Source of the DNA: Balanoglossus misakiensis
Taxonomy: Eukaryota > Hemichordata
Direction of reading: 5' to 3'
Assembly: GCA_040954595.2 (NCBI GenBank)
Contig: CM082578.2
Location: 5,456,001 to 5,520,000 of the forward strand
DNA: 64,000 nt
Part shown: positions 60,378-64,000 of the stretch, piece by piece
How the letters are laid out: every line of letters begins with the position of its first letter
Position numbering within the stretch: position 1 is the stretch's first letter
Notes under the pieces: generated by a model
What the model was told of the DNA's origin: nothing
Databases searched by the model: none
What the model saw: the letters and a program-made list of their open reading frames with translations, nothing else
Translations under genes and position numbers: made by a program

Positions 60378-61399
60378 TTCTAATAATCGGTCATGATATT
60401 ATAAAACTAGCATAAAACTGCCTCCAATGTGATTCATCGTCGGAGAAAGGGCCAGTTGTCGGGTGAAAGAACTTTAAAATTATGTTTTCAGGCTGTGGTG
60501 ATGATGTGGGGGATGATAAAACTAAACGGAGGCGTACACTCGATCACGTATGAAGACTTCCCTCTTGAATTATGGAACATCCTCTCAGGAAGAAACCGTC
60601 AATTAGGGATCTAATGTCTGCACTAAATGAAGACAAAATGTTTGCGTTATGCGGATAAACAACTTACTGGGGTTTTATTTTTGTTCGGGGACATTAAGGG
60701 CATTTTCACGGCAGTTCGTGATGATTTTGGCGTTTTAAAATGCATTACAAGTGTTTAACACGTTCGGATGTTCACGACGCTCGACTGATTGTCTCGAGGC
60801 AAGCGGAGAAAAATAAATTACTCTCCGATCATTTGTAGAATGCCTGGTCGGTAAACACTGGCAAATTGCCTCTGGCAATGAGATTTGAAGAATAGAGACT
60901 GCTACGGAGATGGTAATAAGATTGCCTTTTTTAAAGCAATGATTGGCTAACGTTTCGATGCTTGTTTAAACACGGCGGACAACACTTGATTCGTAACGAT
61001 ACGCGCCAACTGATCTGTGCTCATTTCTCAGGAAAATGTCGTAAGGTTATTCAAAAGATATTACGCACCCTCCTTCATAAAATATTCACATAGGAGCGAA
61101 GTGTCGTGGCGGAAGGATGAGAATTGAATATTTTATTGTTCAAAATTATGGAAATGACAATTGGCATCCAGCCAAAAATAGAGCTTCCGAATCGGTAACT
61201 TCGTGCGCAGTGTCACACAAACGAACTCACCTGCCGTATTTGACAATAAAATACCACTAGACTTCGACAGAAGTTTTGTAGGAATATATTTGCAAATTAC
61301 AACTTGCCAATATCAGTTGAAAAATCTCTCTTTGTGTGACAAGCTCATCTAGTATTATACTAACCCCAGAGTGCACTGTTACTTCCCAACCAACATATT

Positions 61400-61568
61400 T
61401 CAGGTTTAAAGGTATACGGTCACCTATGCAAATATAGCTACACTTACCATGGCAAATTGAGATCTAGCCAATCACAGATTTTCAGTGGGTGGCACACGCA
61501 AAAAAGGAGCGCCACCATGTGTTCTTTAGAACGCTCAAATACTCCATTTCTGACATATATGGGCGTAT
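61400..61568. mobile_element. Second copy of the AAAGGYRTACRGTCACCT MITE
   Basis: Begins TTTAAAGGTATACGGTCACCT. Read in reverse it aligns with 37705-37858 over GTTCTAAAGAACA, GGTGGC and GTGCCACCCACTGAAAATC. The two copies preserve opposite ends, which implies a full element with AAAGGYRTACRGTCACCT at both termini. Its far end stops at the (TTTAG)n tract at 61569-61593. Confidence 0.65.
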
Positions 61569-61593
61569 GTTTAGTTTAGTTTAGTTTAGTTTG
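61569..61593. repeat. (TTTAG)n microsatellite
   Basis: About four perfect TTTAG units and one variant, directly adjoining the truncated MITE end. Confidence 0.85.
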
Positions 61594-62195
61594 GTTAGGG
61601 ACTAAATATCCTGAGATAATGATGTCCCATCAGAGTCTAGTTCGGAAGTACTGGTCAATAAATAAAAAGTCAATGATGCCCATAGATAAGAGTCCGGCAA
61701 TGAGTTCCAATTCTCTAGTATAGTTCAGAGTTCAATATTCATGTAAATATCCTCCATGGTGTAATACACACTGTGACACATAAATAAATGATTCATCATT
61801 CTCACAAATAAATTCTCGAAATAAAATCTCACAAAATAGTTCAATAGCAAGTTCTCTGACGCGAACAGGGAAACAGTTCACTCTTGTATAATCCATCAAA
61901 TTCTGGTTTGGAAGTGATGGTCAATGTTATTTTTGAAATCATTGACATCCTTAGTATGTAAATTAGAGGTGACAGTATACCTCTAATATTAGTCGAGATT
62001 TGTCAAGTAGAGTGTATAGCACATTGTTACCATGTTATAAGCACAAGAAGGCGGAATTTTCAAAGAATTTGCTCGTACATTCAATGCTACTCTCGTCCGC
62101 GTGATTGTCTTCTTAGGATATATTTAAGGTGCCTATTGAAGTGGTATTGAAACTCAGCATACACAGACAATTAGGAGCAGGCTGTTATATATTTA

Positions 62196-62338
62196 AGCAA
62201 TAAAACACCCCCAGCCATGGTATACCACGAGATTTTGACCAGTTCACGACATATACGCACGAGCGATAGCGAGTGCGTATATGGAGTTGAACCGGTCAAA
62301 ATCGAGTGGTATACCATGGCTGGGGGTGTTTTATTGCT
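62196..62338. mobile_element. 143-bp near-perfect hairpin element
   Basis: The left arm from AGCAATAAAACACCCCCAGC pairs with the right arm ending in GCTGGGGGTGTTTTATTGCT over about 60 bp, with few mismatches and a loop centred near 62268. The 62217-62501 reading frame arises from this palindrome and is not a gene. Confidence 0.8.
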
Positions 62339-64000
62339 ATTATATTATGCCAGTATATTGAAACTTTGCATAAAACATTTTAAAAAGGCATTTTCTTTGA
62401 CTATGATATATGACTGTGGTATATGGCTAATATATCACGGTCACGTGTCGTGTCTCGACCAATCAAATAGCGTGATTTACACCATCAATATACTGGTATA
62501 ATATAATAAATTATTTGACACTAATAGTTTATGAGATAATACTACCAGTAAACCTATGAAACTAATAAGACATTTTATTAAGCCTCTCTGTTTTCAAATT
62601 ACTTTTAATTATACATGTCGTATTCAATAAAACTAATCAAGTCTACAGGTCACCTTGCGAATTTCGAAAATCACATTGTATTGCATTTCGTCTACATTAA
62701 TTAACGTTGTCACAAGCCAATTTAGGCTCCTACTCACCCAGGAAAAGCAGACAGAACAATAACTGCAATACTGCATCGTATACGTATAATAAGCCGTTTC
62801 CTTTCACAATTAACTTAATTTTTTCTGGAGAAGCGGAGAAAACATCAGTCGAAATGTAGGTGAAGTGGAAACAGTCTTGGATTTTCTGGGACAACACAAA
62901 TGATGTGCAAACCCCAGAAGTACCTGTGCTTTACTGTCAATTTGAGAGTAATGGCCGGTAAGATAGGAGACCCATAAATGTTGCACTGCACTGGCGGTGT
63001 ATAGTTGCCCTTAAGACGACAATGTTCTTACCGTATTTGGAATATATCGTCAGTCACTTGACGGATTTGGAACTGCGTTTGGGGAATTGACGGCGCCCAA
63101 CACACTTATCCCCACGTATGATTACAACGAAGCCCACTAATGGAAATCGTCCGAATTATCACTTGCAGAAGTACACATCTATACCCCTTGAGCTGCTCTG
63201 GTTACATCCAGCGGTCTCCATGACAACACGGGTTTCATAAGTGACACATCAAATAATGTCTTACGCTTTCCTGCGAGTAATATCCGTTTTATTAGCCACT
63301 TGTGCCTATTACCAAATGGCGGCACAACAGTCACAGAAACCTTGTCGGATTTCTCTTTGAACGCAAATATTTCGTCAGAGCACTTTATGTAGTATCAGCT
63401 AATATATTTTCTATATGTGTTCCCAGAACTTTTTATGCAAATGAAATGGCTTCTGGTAAATGATACTTCAAGTCGTTTTAAGGAGGAGGCGAGCGACGAA
63501 GAAACTTAACTAGCTTGTAATCAAAATCATAATTCATAAAACATGATGCCCCCGAATACAGGCGAGAACGTAGCTGAAAATAGATCTGGTGGCGTAAATG
63601 AGATGGATACCTTAGGCAATCTACCCATTTCGCTATTAAAAAGCTTATGACTTCATGCTCTACATTCTTTATTGACAGCACTGGCGTCTGCACAAAATCA
63701 ACGCCATTGGTGTAGATATAGATACTGATCGATATAGCTATAACATTACCCTCCCGTCTTTCCGCGAGGATTTCACGGGAAAGCGCATGTAGAAGACTGA
63801 TAAAGGGGCCACCCTCAACTTAAAGAGATTTCAAACGATTAATCTTGCAGTTGATATGCTGCTGTGTGCATCGTGAGTAGCGAGATAATTTACCTGTGCC
63901 CCATGGGAAATATAAATATGTTATATGTACAGTGCCATTGTAGTATCTTTGTTGTATTTGTGATGAATGTCCTGAAGGAATATAAATAAACATCAAGCGG

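Larger units (their letters stand above)
58011..64000. other. Gene-poor distal region with inverted-repeat elements
   Basis: Apart from the three elements at 60171-60377, 61400-61568 and 62196-62338 and the (TTTAG)n at 61569-61593, nothing recognisable was found. Short reading frames here have no splice or family support. Confidence 0.5.

Noticed and set aside
62217-62501. 94-codon ORF
   Set aside because: Begins inside the palindromic element and has no protein-like features.

Overview
The window is eukaryotic: every recognisable gene is split by GT-AG introns, exons are islands of about 50% GC in AT-rich DNA, and there are microsatellites, foldback transposons and a LINE remnant. The protein families (a VirK-like secreted family, an SLC17 transporter, an RSBN1/KDM9 demethylase, an LRR-Ig receptor and a C1GALT1-like glycosyltransferase) and the frequent TACATGTA words suggest a marine invertebrate animal. 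A hemichordate, cephalochordate or echinoderm is the most likely, but a lophotrochozoan cannot be excluded from this sequence alone.

Layout. (1) 415-1689, plus: last three coding exons of a gene that starts outside the window and encodes two tandem VirK-like units. (2) 11923-3058, minus: a complete ten-exon SLC17 (sialin-type) anion transporter, 522 aa, with all splice phases closing. (3) 13414-18009, plus: a complete five-exon RSBN1 (KDM9) orthologue, 653 aa, diverging from the SLC17 gene across about 1.5 kb and probably followed by a 5 kb 3' UTR. (4) 23.4-34.5 kb: no gene recognised; microsatellites, a hairpin element with a target-site duplication and a CRE plus NRF1 motif cluster. (5) 40643-34516, minus: a two-exon LRR-Ig transmembrane receptor whose translation probably starts in a tiny 7-base coding exon. 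(6) 41.3-45.8 kb: unassigned ORFs and an unidentified cysteine-bearing 3'-terminal exon on the minus strand. (7) 47173-49422, plus: a complete three-exon C1GALT1-like core-1 galactosyltransferase, 361 aa. (8) 49.4-64 kb: gene-poor DNA with a decayed non-LTR retrotransposon and several inverted-repeat elements.

The genes do not form a pathway or operon; they are independent animal transcription units. Common threads are that several splice acceptors use microsatellite DNA as their pyrimidine tract, and that short foldback and TIR elements have repeatedly inserted in the intergenic DNA and introns. I found no new multi-gene system. The least explained coding signals are the VirK-like tandem protein and the orphan terminal exon at 43202-43480.
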